A DNA stretch of 64,000 bases from Zasmidium citrigriseum. Lineage: Eukaryota > Ascomycota > Dothideomycetes > Mycosphaerellales > Mycosphaerellaceae. Below, one piece after another: positions 21,989 to 32,178 of the stretch. The notes beneath the pieces are model-generated. The model made no database searches. It had not been told where the DNA came from and saw only the letters and a list, made by a program, of their open reading frames with translations. The stretch is from contig NHNW01000075.1 of the NCBI GenBank assembly GCA_002786025.1, positions 1 to 64,000 on the forward strand. Reading direction: 5' to 3'. The translations under genes and the position numbers were made by a program. Every line of letters starts with the position of its first letter. Positions within the stretch are counted from its first letter, which is position 1.

Positions 21989-23302
21989 TCACTCGTCCTC
22001 CACCTCCGCCTCCAAAATCCCCAAACACCCCACCTCCGCCCTCCAAACCCTAACCACCCTCAACCCACCCTCCCCCAAAAGACTTCTCCACTGCCCCTCA
22101 CTCCTCTCCATCGCCGCCACAATAACCATATTCAAATCCTGCACAGCCTTCTGCGCATCGCATCCAACATCCGGAATAACCTCATCCTGGATCAAGACCT
22201 TCGAGAAGCCGTTCTTCATCGCTGGACGCAGGGCTTTGAGTGCTTGGATTGCGATGTGGTCCGGCCAGGTGTGGAAGACGCGGCGGAAGTAGTAGTATTT
22301 GGCGCCGTGGAGGGGTTGCGGGTCGGTGGCGTCGTGGGGGTGGAGTTCGATTTTGGAGGGAAGGGAGGAGGTTTTTGCGTCGGCGATGACGGAGGGGTAT
22401 TCCTGAAGAACCATCCGTCCAGGAAAGTCAGGATACTTCTCCAAGATCTCACGAAGGAAGAATCCTCGTCCGCCGCCGACGTCCACGATATGCACGGTGT
22501 CAGGGGTGATTTCATCGAAGCTTTCTTCGAATGGATAGTGAGGAATACTCCCCTCTGGAAGAATTTGCTGCATTGCCATAGCTGATTGAAAGGTCGCCAT
22601 TCGTTCAGGATCTCGAGACAGGTACTCGAAGAAATTGGCTCCATGGAGGTCGAGACAGGCGTTTGATGTTTGGGTCTGGTCTTGGAAGCCGTTCTTTCTC
22701 CAGAAGGCTGGTGCGGAGAGGAGGATTGGATGCATGCTGTCGAAGCTAGCAAGCTGTCAGTTCCAGTAATACCTTTTGCAGGATTGTCACGTGCTTGCCT
22801 CATTTTCAGATAGTCTCGAGCCTCTTTGGCTCTGATCGCTTTCGACAACGTGGTGGCAGCATAGGTCTCACGGGAAGTCTCGTTGATCACGTTGGACGCC
22901 GCCAGCATTCGTAACATTCGCAAGACGACATTCTTTCCAGCTCCCGTCCTCTCCACCAATTCATCGAGTCCAATGCCTTGATTAGGTATCAGATTGAAAA
23001 GATCGAGATCGATTGCAACCCGAACTGCGAGACAGACGGCAGGCTGCGGTTAATCAACGTCTCGTCAATCAACAAGGGGGAAGGTTGGATCAACTTACTC
23101 CCCAGCCAAGTTCGAGGACCTGTGATGTAGTCGGGACGACTTCCGCCTTTATCTTCGATGTAAGAGCTTGAATACTGCGCTGCAAGTCATCCAATTTGGC
23201 AATGTCGTTGGCATCGTTCGAGGTCGCATCGATGTATCCGTCAATCGAAGTGTTCAACTGGGCTTGTAGCTTTCTCAGATGTTCGTGGTCGAGACCTGCC
23301 AT
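21989..23302 (-). CDS. SAM-dependent O-methyltransferase (Methyltransf_2 type)
   Basis: It is predicted to transfer a methyl group from S-adenosylmethionine to a hydroxyl of a small molecule, as in fungal secondary metabolism (OmtA/sterigmatocystin O-methyltransferase family). Exons are 23302-23099, 23043-22799 and 22745-21989; 401 aa. The N-terminal dimerisation/winged-helix part includes LELGW, then VCLAVRVAIDLDLF and RMLRMLAAS. The SAM motif VDVGGGRGFF is at about 236, and the catalytic His is in FHTWPDH at about 309. Intron 1 is GT-AG (55 nt). Intron 2 (22746-22798) begins GCAAGC and is needed to keep the frame, so it is a GC-AG intron. No polyketide or peptide synthase is nearby. Confidence 0.9.
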
Positions 23303-23586
23303 GCTTTGAATTTGTACCTGGATGCTTGCTTGATAAGATTGGTACGGTAGACATGTAATACTTAAGCCATAGCTGTGAGTAGCCCTCAATTGGAGCCGAT
23401 CCTTTGAGTTCGGATCCTTCGCATGCCTCACCTGAACCGGACAAAGGCCATTGATTGGTCGGCCTTTGACCTGTAGGATGGTGTGCGGATAGATCTTTAC
23501 CGCCGCCGAGCGGACTTATAGCCCAGAGAAGCTGAGGATCAGGGGAGTGTGTCTCGATTCGCCGGAGTTCATGGACCCTCGATATC
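23303..23586. other. Intergenic region, O-methyltransferase promoter
   Basis: This holds the 5' region of the O-methyltransferase and the 3' end of the GH76 gene, both on the minus strand. No further gene is seen. Confidence 0.5.
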
Positions 23587-24666
23587 TTATTGATTAATCT
23601 GAACAAAAGCATTCAGCGCATCCATCGCAGAGCTATGCGTCGAAAAATCCGCTCCACCAACAAAAGGTCCCTCCCAAAGCACCCCAAGAACACCATTAGA
23701 ATCCTGATCGTTGGCCCAGATACTGTTCGCTGAAGCAGAGATGACGTCCGCATACTCATCGTGCGGGTCAACACTATGTAGCAACGCCAAATTTCGAATG
23801 TAGATGCCCTTGAACTGCGTTTGATCCGAGTCACAATTCGCGCCGCAGGGCTCCGTGAGGATGTGGTCGCCGTTCGTGAGAGCTGGTATTGACTGGCTGG
23901 CGAGCGCTTCGGCAGATCCGAGGAAGGCCTGGTTGCCGGTCTGCGTGTAGAGCTCTGCCAGGGCACCGAGGATCACGCCTTGGTTGTATGTGAAGACAGC
24001 ACCTTGATTGTTGTTGCAGTTTCCGTCAAGGCCGTCGTTGATTAGGTACTGGTCATTGATCATGCCGGTCTGTTGGAACCAAGACCATGTCACTTGAGCC
24101 CAGTTCGAGTAGTATCCAGCTCCTCGAGAGGTCGGTCGGTTTGAAAGATGCGCAGCGACGGACATAAAGAGCTCGTTCGTGATGGCGTTGACGTAGTTGC
24201 GAGCTTGATTCCAGTAGATCCCACCGTTGTAGCAGTTCGTGCCCCAGGTCTGCTGCATGGCATCGAAAATGTTCTCCGCTGTGCTTAGATACTTCGTATC
24301 ACCAGTTGCATCGTAAGCCTTGATCCATGCGAGAGCCCACCAGCCATCATCGTCGTAGTTGTAGCCCAACCAATTGCTATTGCCTGCTTGATTTGAAGAT
24401 ACAGCGTATGTATTCTCGAACACCGGTTGAACGTATTGCGTGGTTTCCGGGTCCAGGATCATGAGATCGGTGATGGTGGTTATGGCATTGGCCGTCTCCC
24501 ACCAGCATGACGGACAAGTGCCGTAGAGACCGTTCGAAGGGTTGTACCATTGCTGAAGGGTTCTAAATGCAGCTTCCGCAAGGGAAATGGCATAGTTTTC
24601 AGTATCGCTCTGTGCTTCACCGGGTAGCACAAGTGCTAGTGTTGCTACTGCTGTTAAGGTCTTCAT
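23587..24666 (-). CDS. GH76 alpha-1,6-mannanase, secreted
   Basis: The product is a glycoside hydrolase family 76 endo-alpha-1,6-mannanase acting on mannan backbones of fungal cell walls or glycoproteins. It is a single exon of 359 aa, shorter than Dcw1/Dfg5-type members because there is no GPI-anchor tail. Signal peptide is about residues 1-18 (cleavage near GEA-QS). The GH76 core is clear: WWETANA at 55-61, then YNYDDDGWWALAW at about 102-114 with the acidic DDD cluster expected to contain the catalytic pair. It continues with GGIYWNQARNYVNAITNELF and the C-terminal DFSTHSSAMDAL. A soluble, secreted enzyme is inferred. Confidence 0.93.
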   Translation of the reverse strand: MKTLTAVATLALVLPGEAQSDTENYAISLAEAAFRTLQQWYNPSNGLYGTCPSCWWETANAITTITDLMILDPETTQYVQPVFENTYAVSSNQAGNSNWLGYNYDDDGWWALAWIKAYDATGDTKYLSTAENIFDAMQQTWGTNCYNGGIYWNQARNYVNAITNELFMSVAAHLSNRPTSRGAGYYSNWAQVTWSWFQQTGMINDQYLINDGLDGNCNNNQGAVFTYNQGVILGALAELYTQTGNQAFLGSAEALASQSIPALTNGDHILTEPCGANCDSDQTQFKGIYIRNLALLHSVDPHDEYADVISASANSIWANDQDSNGVLGVLWEGPFVGGADFSTHSSAMDALNAFVQINQ

Positions 24667-25136
24667 CTTGGGTGGCGTTGTTCTCCTCCCTCACAAGCTG
24701 AGCCATACTGACTATATATAATAAGGTCGATCGACTCGTTGAAGCACACGTGTGGTGCTGTGCATCCACTATTCGAGAAGTAAGTATGAAGTTACATCTT
24801 GTAAATGCTACTTCACGTCCCAAAAGGGCAGCTGTGAAGCATAGTTCAACCCTGCGCCAAGCCAAAATCATTGGCCAATCTTGCCGAGCCGGGACACCAG
24901 TAGGAACGTCGTTGTCTCTTTTGTCGGTCCGCGGTCCTAGAGGTGGCCCTATATATTCGCCAAAATCAGCCAGAACGAGTAAGACTGCAGATCTTCGAGC
25001 TACAACGTCAGTGTTTAAATTGAAGTGGGTACGGTGGAGGACTATTAGCAAGCTCGATTCTTTGAATCTTACAGCTTCCCTACAGCTGGAGGTTGTGGTC
25101 CCAATCATGGTTAGGCTGCTGAAGACGGTCAGACGT
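24667..25136. other. Intergenic region, GH76 promoter
   Basis: About 470 bases with normal composition lie here. Frames on both strands (24617-25108 minus, 24750-25265 plus) carry no recognisable domain. The region should contain the GH76 upstream control sequence and the 3' end of the SDR gene. Confidence 0.5.
24713..24720 (-). promoter_or_regulatory. TATA box of the GH76 gene
   Basis: A TATATATA run lies about 50 bases upstream of the GH76 start codon on the minus strand. That spacing is short but plausible for a fungal core promoter. Confidence 0.45.
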
Positions 25137-26337
25137 CTACACTTCGACGCCTTCCAAGTTCTCCCTCACACTTTCCTTCATTGGCTTGTAGCCGTTCTGC
25201 CCATACCACTTCTTGAGCAGCTCTGCGCCGACCTCATTTGGAACCTGCACACTATCAGTTCTTGATACTCAAATAGATATCGATCACTCACTTTGCTCAG
25301 GTCTCGGGGCTCACCCTCCGGCGGGCTTGGGATGGTTTTCGCATTCGGTCGAAGTTCCTTCACGATGTTGATGATGTCGGTCCAGTTGAATGGGCAGTTG
25401 AAGGCGAAGATGCGCTGGTCCTTGATCGATGGGTCAAGTGCAGCAGCAATGACATGCAGGCGGGCATCGTCGATGACATCAATCATGTACTCTGTTGAAG
25501 GTCATCAGCAAGCCTCGACAATTGTCAACACATCGAATACATACGAGGAAGGGCTTTTGGGACCTCTCCCTTGAGCACGGAAATGCAGCCATTACCAGTA
25601 GCACCTGGAGAGCCACCTGGCAGGATACGGCCCATGTTGTAATTTGGCAAGACGGAGTTCGCGATGAAGCCGACTTTCTCCTCCTTGACGAACTTCCAGA
25701 ACGCCTGCTCGGCCTCGGTCTTGGATGCTGCGTAGACAGGGAAAGCCCGCTCGGCAGTGTAAGGCGGCGGAGCCCAGGCGATGTCGATGGCCTCTTGGTC
25801 CCAGTCATCAACGCCGACGGAGAACTCCTTGCCGGGCTTGGGAAGAGTGACGGCCGTAGAAGATGAAGTGAGCACGAAGCGCTTCACACTGGGAGTCTTT
25901 GCAGCGCTGCGAGCGATAGACATGACACCTGCGATTGTAGGCTTGACGACAACATTGGGATCTGTCCGAGTCAGTTTCTCAAGACACCTTCGGCATAACT
26001 GATCTGTATCTTGCTCACCGGTACCGAAGGTCGTGTCTGAGGCAACATGGATGACGGCTGCGCAGTCCTTGACGGCTTCATCGAATACTCCTTCTTGAGC
26101 GAAATCGGCCACAATAGCAGTGGAGTAATTGGGATGGTTGTTGAAGATCTTCCTGGTGTTGTCACACTTTTCCTGCGTTCGTGCAGTGCCTCGCACTTTG
26201 TAGCCAGCTTCGAGAGCCTCATTGACCACGTGAGAGCCAATGTAGCCTGAAGCTCCTGTCACGAGGATGAGCGATCCCTTGGGCAATGCCAGCTCCTTGC
26301 CAGTGAACTTGGCGGCGATGTTCTTGATGGTTTCCAT
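25137..26337 (-). CDS. NAD(P)-dependent extended SDR reductase (DFR/Gre2-like)
   Basis: It is a predicted NADPH-dependent aldehyde/ketone reductase of the extended short-chain dehydrogenase family, close to dihydroflavonol reductase-like and Gre2 proteins. Exons are 26337-26019, 25961-25545, 25491-25292 and 25244-25137; 347 aa. Intron 1 (57 nt) has no stop and is a multiple of three, so it is easily missed; removing it restores the usual FGTDPNVVVKPTIAG. The nucleotide-binding GASGYIGS is at about 27-34. The catalytic Tyr183-x3-Lys187 is in YAASK, preceded by the TSSS motif at about 138-141. No signal peptide or membrane segment, so cytosolic. The substrate is unknown. Confidence 0.92.
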
Positions 26338-27072
26338 GGCGAGTAGCTTTGTCGTCTTGCAGATTCTGGTCTGTCAGTGATCTTGATAGTGGGAAATGAA
26401 GACAGCAGAGGAACCTTGCTGGAGAAGATTGAATGACGTGATGGTAAACTTAGAAGAAGGAAGGAGATGCGCGTGGCTTCCGCAATGCTTCCTGGCGTAC
26501 TTATTGAATGGCTGACAGTGCTTTCGACCTACCTGGTCATGAACGAATGGGCGAGACAGCTTGGCACGATAGCACAGCAGATGGCGGTGATGTGTTAAGC
26601 AAGCTGCAGAGATGGGGGTTGTGCGACAGAGGTGACGCCAAGGGTGGAGGTTTTGGGAGACCCCAGCACATCCGCCCGTTTAGGCAAGGTGCCCGTTTTT
26701 AGCTCCCGGAGCGTTCACTTCACTCGAGCCGACCTCACTTCTTCTCTTCATCTCTTCCATCATCATGTGAACACCATCATCACGACGAGACCGGCGGCCG
26801 GTCAATCGCCGGCCAAGCCAACAACGGCAATAGTACGAGCACGAAAGATCGTCCCAGGCGAAGGATCTGACGTCGTATTCTTTCAGCCGCCGAAACCTAA
26901 CCATAACAGGCACTGCAAACTCCCAATAGCAGCTCGAAAAGATGTTATTTGAGACCACCTATGTCATCAGCCGATCTTCGAGTCTGGTAGACTGAGGCTA
27001 CGTGCGAAGTATAAGACGGCTTCTGTACCGCAAGATCCTCCCAGACCTCACATCTGCTCACAGTCGTTCAAA
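26338..27072. other. Divergent intergenic region
   Basis: This 735-base region separates the SDR gene (minus) from the SGNH esterase (plus) and should hold both promoters. A TATA-like GTATAAG lies near 27008, about 60 bases before the esterase ATG. Small frames at 26508-26702, 26632-26952 and 26680-26958 have no coding support. Confidence 0.5.
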
Positions 27073-27831
27073 ATGTCCCTCTCGAGCATCGTTCCATATC
27101 TTCTTTACGTCGCTTCCTTGGGCTTCGCCGCCGCATTGCAGCCAAAACTCGTGACGGACTTTCGGATCATGCCCATGGGCGCTTCAATTACCCGTGGTGT
27201 GGCCTCTTCCGATGAAAACGGCTATCGACTAGACCTGAGAAACCTCCTTCAGGCCGATGGGAACTCGGTCACGTACGTCGGAACAGTCTCCTACGGCAAT
27301 ATGTCCAACAACTGGAATGAAGGCCACCCAGGCTTCACGATAGAGCATGTCGATAACATCACCCTCTCTGATGGCTGCTACAACTTTCTACCGAACGTCA
27401 TCCTTCTCAACGCCGGCACGAATGACTGCAACATCGACGGAGAAGAGCCGGAGAAAGGTCCCCAGAGATATGCCAAACTCCTCTCCAACATTCGCCAAAA
27501 CGCACCTGACGCCGTGGTCATTGCTTCCTCGCTGCTCCCCAACTTGAAGGACTCCACAGACGAGTGCATACGGACCCTGAATCCTGGCCTCTACGAAGCG
27601 GCGCAGAATGCCAGCGCAGCGGGTCAGAAGATTGGCTGGGTGGACATGTACAACAAAGTGCCCAAGAGTGAGATCCATACCAGCGACAACACACACCCGA
27701 CTGATGCTGGATACGAATTGATGGCTGAGGCCTGGCACGAGGCCATAAAAGAGGCTGCGGCCAACATCAGCGCACCTGATCCGAATAGGAAGCCTGTTGA
27801 GCCAACGGAGCCAGTGACGAGCGGGGAATGA
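27073..27831 (+). CDS. Secreted SGNH/GDSL esterase (CE3-like)
   Basis: It is predicted to be a secreted serine esterase of the SGNH hydrolase superfamily, most like carbohydrate esterase family 3 acetylxylan esterases. One exon, 252 aa. The signal peptide is about residues 1-21. Block I is MGASITRG with the nucleophile Ser at about 38, block III is NAGTNDC, and block V is DNTHPTDAGY supplying the Asp-x-x-His pair. The C-terminal Pro-rich PNRKPVEPTEPV tail is extra. With the cutinase and GH76 it adds to a set of secreted hydrolases near the repeat boundary. Confidence 0.92.
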   Translation: MSLSSIVPYLLYVASLGFAAALQPKLVTDFRIMPMGASITRGVASSDENGYRLDLRNLLQADGNSVTYVGTVSYGNMSNNWNEGHPGFTIEHVDNITLSDGCYNFLPNVILLNAGTNDCNIDGEEPEKGPQRYAKLLSNIRQNAPDAVVIASSLLPNLKDSTDECIRTLNPGLYEAAQNASAAGQKIGWVDMYNKVPKSEIHTSDNTHPTDAGYELMAEAWHEAIKEAAANISAPDPNRKPVEPTEPVTSGE

Positions 27832-28236
27832 TTTGTCATGGCAAGAGACTGATGAGCTGTCGGGCGATCTTGTAGCGAAACTCTCCAAATTATGGTCACT
27901 GGAGCTTGGTTCAACGCGCTGTCTGTCACGTTTCCGTATTCTCCTTTACGATGTTTTCTACTGACCTGCGCAACAACCTCTCATGATGATCATGCTTCGC
28001 TGGCCGTCAGACGATTCCCTCAATGTCTGTACCATAAGAGGCGCGGGCTTTCTTTTCCTTCGGTTCAATACCTACAGGCTTCCTCTCCCGTCTACCAACC
28101 CAGAAGACAACATTCCGAGTCTGCCAATACTTGATCAAGAACGACCTTTCTCTTGCACTCTTCGTACCCGAATCGAGCTGTCCTCAACGACTTTGCTCCC
28201 AGCATCCAGCCTATCTTCGACTGACACTTCGTCGTC
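27832..28236. other. Intergenic region
   Basis: About 400 bases lie between two plus-strand genes, holding the esterase 3' end and the promoter of the next gene. Frames here (27892-28134) are not convincing. Confidence 0.45.
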
Positions 28237-30806
28237 ATGCTTGGTCCGAACGCTTGGGTCTTTGCTCTTGCAGCACGAACCTTGGTACCGGCGACACTTG
28301 CGTTGCCTCATGCCCTTCGAGATGCGCCACGACGGCGTGTCACTGCTGGATATGGATGTCGAATGCAGCCAGAGACATTCGATGGCTTGACGACCCACCA
28401 GTTCAACATTGGAATGGCATATTCGGCCCAAGGTAAGTCACTGAGGTCCCCCACCACACAAAAGTTGCTCGGCTAAACCTTTTGACAGGTTGCCTCGATG
28501 CTCACTCGCAGCTATCAAATGCTGTCCAGATGACTGATTGGATTTGTCGCTCGGATTGTGGTGGGATGACCTGGATCGAGTTCCAAACCGAGAACACTTG
28601 TTCGAATACCATTATCGGCGCTATCGACGACTCTTTCCCCGGAATGAAGTGGCTTCAGACTACCCAGTGTGATGCCAAGGGAGCTCCTGTGCCTGACAAC
28701 CTAGAAACCCCTGAGGCTGATCTGTCCAAGCATGAAGCTGAGAACGATCTCGAGCCTTCCAACGGTGCGAAGACATTCTTCCATGTTCTCTACGAGTCGC
28801 TGGAAATGGACTTCACAAACGATCAAGAGCTTGAGGAATCAGCCCAAATGATTCTGGCCCGAGACAATTCCGTGCCAAGCTTGAGAGATGTCCCAACAGA
28901 GTGCTCAGTCATTCCACCAACCCAGGCGCAGAACGACGCCTTGGACGGCGATGCCCCGACATTCTATAACATCCTTGTCCACGCCGACGTCGCATGGGCT
29001 TGCGATCACTTCCGGGAAATACTAGAGAAAAGAGACTTTGATATCAAGGACGGAATAGACGACCATGGCCCCTACTGGCAATGCTATCGGACTGAAGACT
29101 TCTCGAAGACTCGCCTTTACTTTCGCGCCAGTACGAACTTGACCCTCGACGTCAATTTGAGCTTGAATGAGGCCTTTGTAATGGACTTAAAGTTCAACTG
29201 TGACTTCATTCCGGAAAGCGAGCATGATGAAAAACTCGACGACGCTATGGTTGCTGTGGACAATCAGGAACGCTCTTTACCAATGACGAATCCAGAAAGA
29301 CCTGCTGCAAGAGGCCTGCAACCAACTCCCAGCCAAGCTCTTTCTCGGGACGAGTCCAGCGTGGAGGCCGTTCCCGCAGAGTGCACTGTGATCCTTCCAG
29401 AGGCTAACTCCATGACCTCCACGAAAGGGGACAAATCAACGTATTACTACCTCCGCACGCCCAAAGATGTCGGAGGCGTCTGCGAGCATGCCAAGACAGA
29501 GCTTTGGGACAAATTCCAAATTTACCGGGACGATGATGACCAATGGCAATGTTACGACATCAAGGACTACAAGATGACGCGGGGATACTTCCAGGCCGCC
29601 ACTGTTCAAGGTCTTGACGTTCAGTTGCTCCTGAATGAAGCTTTCGGGGAAGGCTTGGAGTTTGCCTGCAATTTTATCTCGGGCCAGGACCCTGACCGCG
29701 ATAACATAAAGAAAGAACTTGATGATCACATCAAGAACAATGAGCGCTCTCTGCCGGCGGATGATGAAAAAGCCACGCCAGCAGGATACGAGAATCTGGT
29801 CCGCAGCCTTCCGGAAGCTTCGAGTGCTGAAATGTCTTCGAATGAGTCTTATCTCGGGGAACGACAAGATCATGGCCTTGGTGGAAAGCCTCCGCAAGAT
29901 AAAGGTCCCTATCTGAGCCCAGCGAGCGCACGCCAACCATCGTGCGACTGTAAAAGCGAAGTCGACCGCACCGTATGCGACGTCCACATCGGCACGGTAA
30001 GTGCACCGCGGCTTGATTGTGCCGACGTCAAAGCAACACTCAAGAACAAGGGCTGGATTGTCTCACGATGCACCAGAACGGCAGGTGTTGGGCTGCACAT
30101 CAAGGGCGAAAAGTCAGTGATGTCTGCGGGATCAAAGGATATGGCCGACGACCTGGGCGCTCTTCTGCCGAACCACCGCTTCAAATGCGGGCATAAGCCT
30201 GCCTCAAAAGTGCCCAACTCAAAGCCCCTCAGTGAACACATGCCTGCGACCAAGATTGGGACACCCATGCGAGTTCACGATCGAGCACCAGCCAAACATC
30301 TCAGGGCGCGCTCCTCGGGTGATATGCCTGCGATCAGGTCACCAAGCCCACGTTCTGTCAACGACACGGCGAGATATCCCGTCCGCTCAGGCGATGTACG
30401 ATCGCCGATGCCGCCATTCCCCAACATGGCTGCAAGATCTTCCCTCAACGTCACCGGACACAGTCTCCTCAAGCCGACATGCGGGTTCATAACATACCTG
30501 CACTCCGACGGTGCACCTTACCTCAAATTGCACATGATGGTTCCCATCAATGTCCTTGATGCTGACCAATTTTGTGACAACACTGGAACGTCCATCGAGG
30601 GAGTGCTGGACGAAGTTTGGGATTGGCAATGCGAGAAAGACTCGAAGCATCCTGCCTACGCAAAGATCGAGTTCAAGACGGAAGGTCATTGGCAGTCAGA
30701 TACCCAAGAGAACATCGAGATTGCATTTCGGGACTACGATTTCGAATGTAGTTCCATCGATGCAAGCGGAGATGATAGAAGTGGTGAAGAGCAGAGTGAT
30801 GATTGA
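28237..30806 (+). CDS. Large secreted protein with repeated Cys domain, unknown function
   Basis: I do not recognise this protein. Exons are 28237-28432 and 28489-30806 (56-nt intron; phase joins SAQ-G-CLD), giving 837 aa. An N-terminal hydrophobic stretch suggests a signal peptide. Two long repeats stand out at about 200-326 and 359-485. Both start VP(T/A)EC(S/T)VI, have a Cys followed by DH or EH, then WQCY, then LxLNEAF, then F(N/A)CxFI, and end in ERSLP. Two more distant copies follow: about 551-635, and about 730-823 with DWQCEKD and FECSS. Linkers are Ser/Pro/Arg-rich and low in complexity. An extracellular or wall protein is inferred; binding function is unknown. Confidence 0.75.
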
Positions 30807-31626
30807 TCGAGACTGGACATTAGTGGGATGATTTCTCACATCAGGAGTGAGAGAAGTTCAGGCCCAGCAGAAGGTCATGGCCAACTGAGATCCTGGACGC
30901 CAAACGACGGCATCAGACAGCTTCAATGTCTGTGCCCTCAGCGGCAGAGCCAGTATCTGGAAGTTCGTCGACTCTGACCTGAATTGTGTATCTGGGCTAT
31001 CACGGACCTCCGAACCAGCAATTCTGGCATACGAGATCATTGGCGGCGGAGCAGCCTTGGTCAGTCTTCACCCTTTCCTTTGTGTACTAGAAACATGGAG
31101 GCTTCTTATCAAGGATCATGAGCTACATGAGAGGCTATACATAGCTAATGAAGTATATATTATGATGACTCATCACATTTCTTTAGCTTGCATCCCTATG
31201 CTTTTGGAGTTCTTGTCTTGTATGAGAAGTTGTTAACGCTGTGACGGCAACATCTTTGTGCTCCTCAGCTGTTACAGGCTTGCCCTTGTTCTAGTCTTCC
31301 GTTTTACATTGCTTCAGTCTCCATGGTTCTCTAATTCAAAAGGTTCTTGTCGTTCTTGACTGATCTGCAACAGGCCCTGTCTGAGCTTCCTAACTCCTAC
31401 CTAGTAGCCGAGCATGTGATTCTTGGCACCGGCTGAACTGCGGTGACTCAGTAGTGGATGCGCTGCTATGACGACACAAGTGAATGTCCCATAAATTGAA
31501 GCTCGCAACACTCAGATCTTAAGCTATCTATACTCTTTACCGCTCTGCCCGCTTGCCAAGTTGCCACTTCTACCACCACGTACACCGGCTACAACATACC
31601 CCATCCGGGATCCCTCGGAAAGCACG
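30807..31626. other. Intergenic region
   Basis: About 800 bases are without a convincing gene. There is an AT-richer patch near 31130-31200. The region precedes the paralogue array. Confidence 0.45.
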
Positions 31627-32178
31627 ATGGCCGCCGCCTTCTACCAGTCGTTCGGCACGGCCGTGGCTCTAGATCTCGCACTCTCCGCCACTCGCCGAGA
31701 GAAGCGCCTCGGTAGCTCTAAACGACAAGTTGTCCAGGACATCGTCGAAGAAATACTGTCCACCGTCCGAGAAGAGTACCTTGGTAGCTCTGAAGCACAA
31801 CTCCTTAGAGACATCGCTGAGGACCCGGTCTCCGCAGAAGTCGCCACTGTGCTGTTGGTGTTCTTCATCAACTTTGCGATTTTCAAACTCGCCGTATGGC
31901 TCGTGCTTCACCAGCGCATCCACCGCCTGCTAGGCCGGGCGTTTGGAGTATTGCTCGCCACTCGAGTGGGCCAAGCTATCCAAGCACGATTGAATGGAAT
32001 GCTCAATCGCTTGAATCGCTTCCGGAATCTTTTCTGGATCCCTTCTACGCCATGGCCGATCCGTTGGCTAAGCGCTTGTATAGACCATTCCTGCCTCCGC
32101 CCGGAATCGAGCACATTCTGGTCTTCGCGCTTATCACGCTCGGGCTTCCGCTTGCATACACCGTATGCTTCCTCATAA
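31627..32178 (+). CDS. Upstream frame of array paralogue 1 (membrane-like), may be its 5' part
   Basis: Starting at ATG 31627, this frame encodes a duplicated amphipathic stretch (GSSKRQVVQDIVEEILSTV and GSSEAQLLRDIAEDPVS). A strong membrane segment (VATVLLVFFINFAIFKLAVW) and a basic region ending LNRLNRFRNLFW follow. It then loses sense near 32050, just where the overlapping +1 frame starts to read well. No good intron joins the two frames. It is either a separate small gene or, more likely, the 5' part of the next gene split by a one-base frameshift. Confidence 0.5.
   Translation: MAAAFYQSFGTAVALDLALSATRREKRLGSSKRQVVQDIVEEILSTVREEYLGSSEAQLLRDIAEDPVSAEVATVLLVFFINFAIFKLAVWLVLHQRIHRLLGRAFGVLLATRVGQAIQARLNGMLNRLNRFRNLFWIPSTPWPIRWLSACIDHSCLRPESSTFWSSRLSRSGFRLHTPYASS

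Noticed and set aside
21917..22585. 222-codon plus-strand frame opposite the O-methyltransferase
   Set aside because: It is a shadow; the minus strand carries clear methyltransferase motifs.
21989..27831. Secondary-metabolite cluster around the O-methyltransferase and SDR reductase
   Set aside because: No polyketide synthase, peptide synthetase, terpene cyclase or pathway regulator is present; the neighbours are secreted hydrolases.
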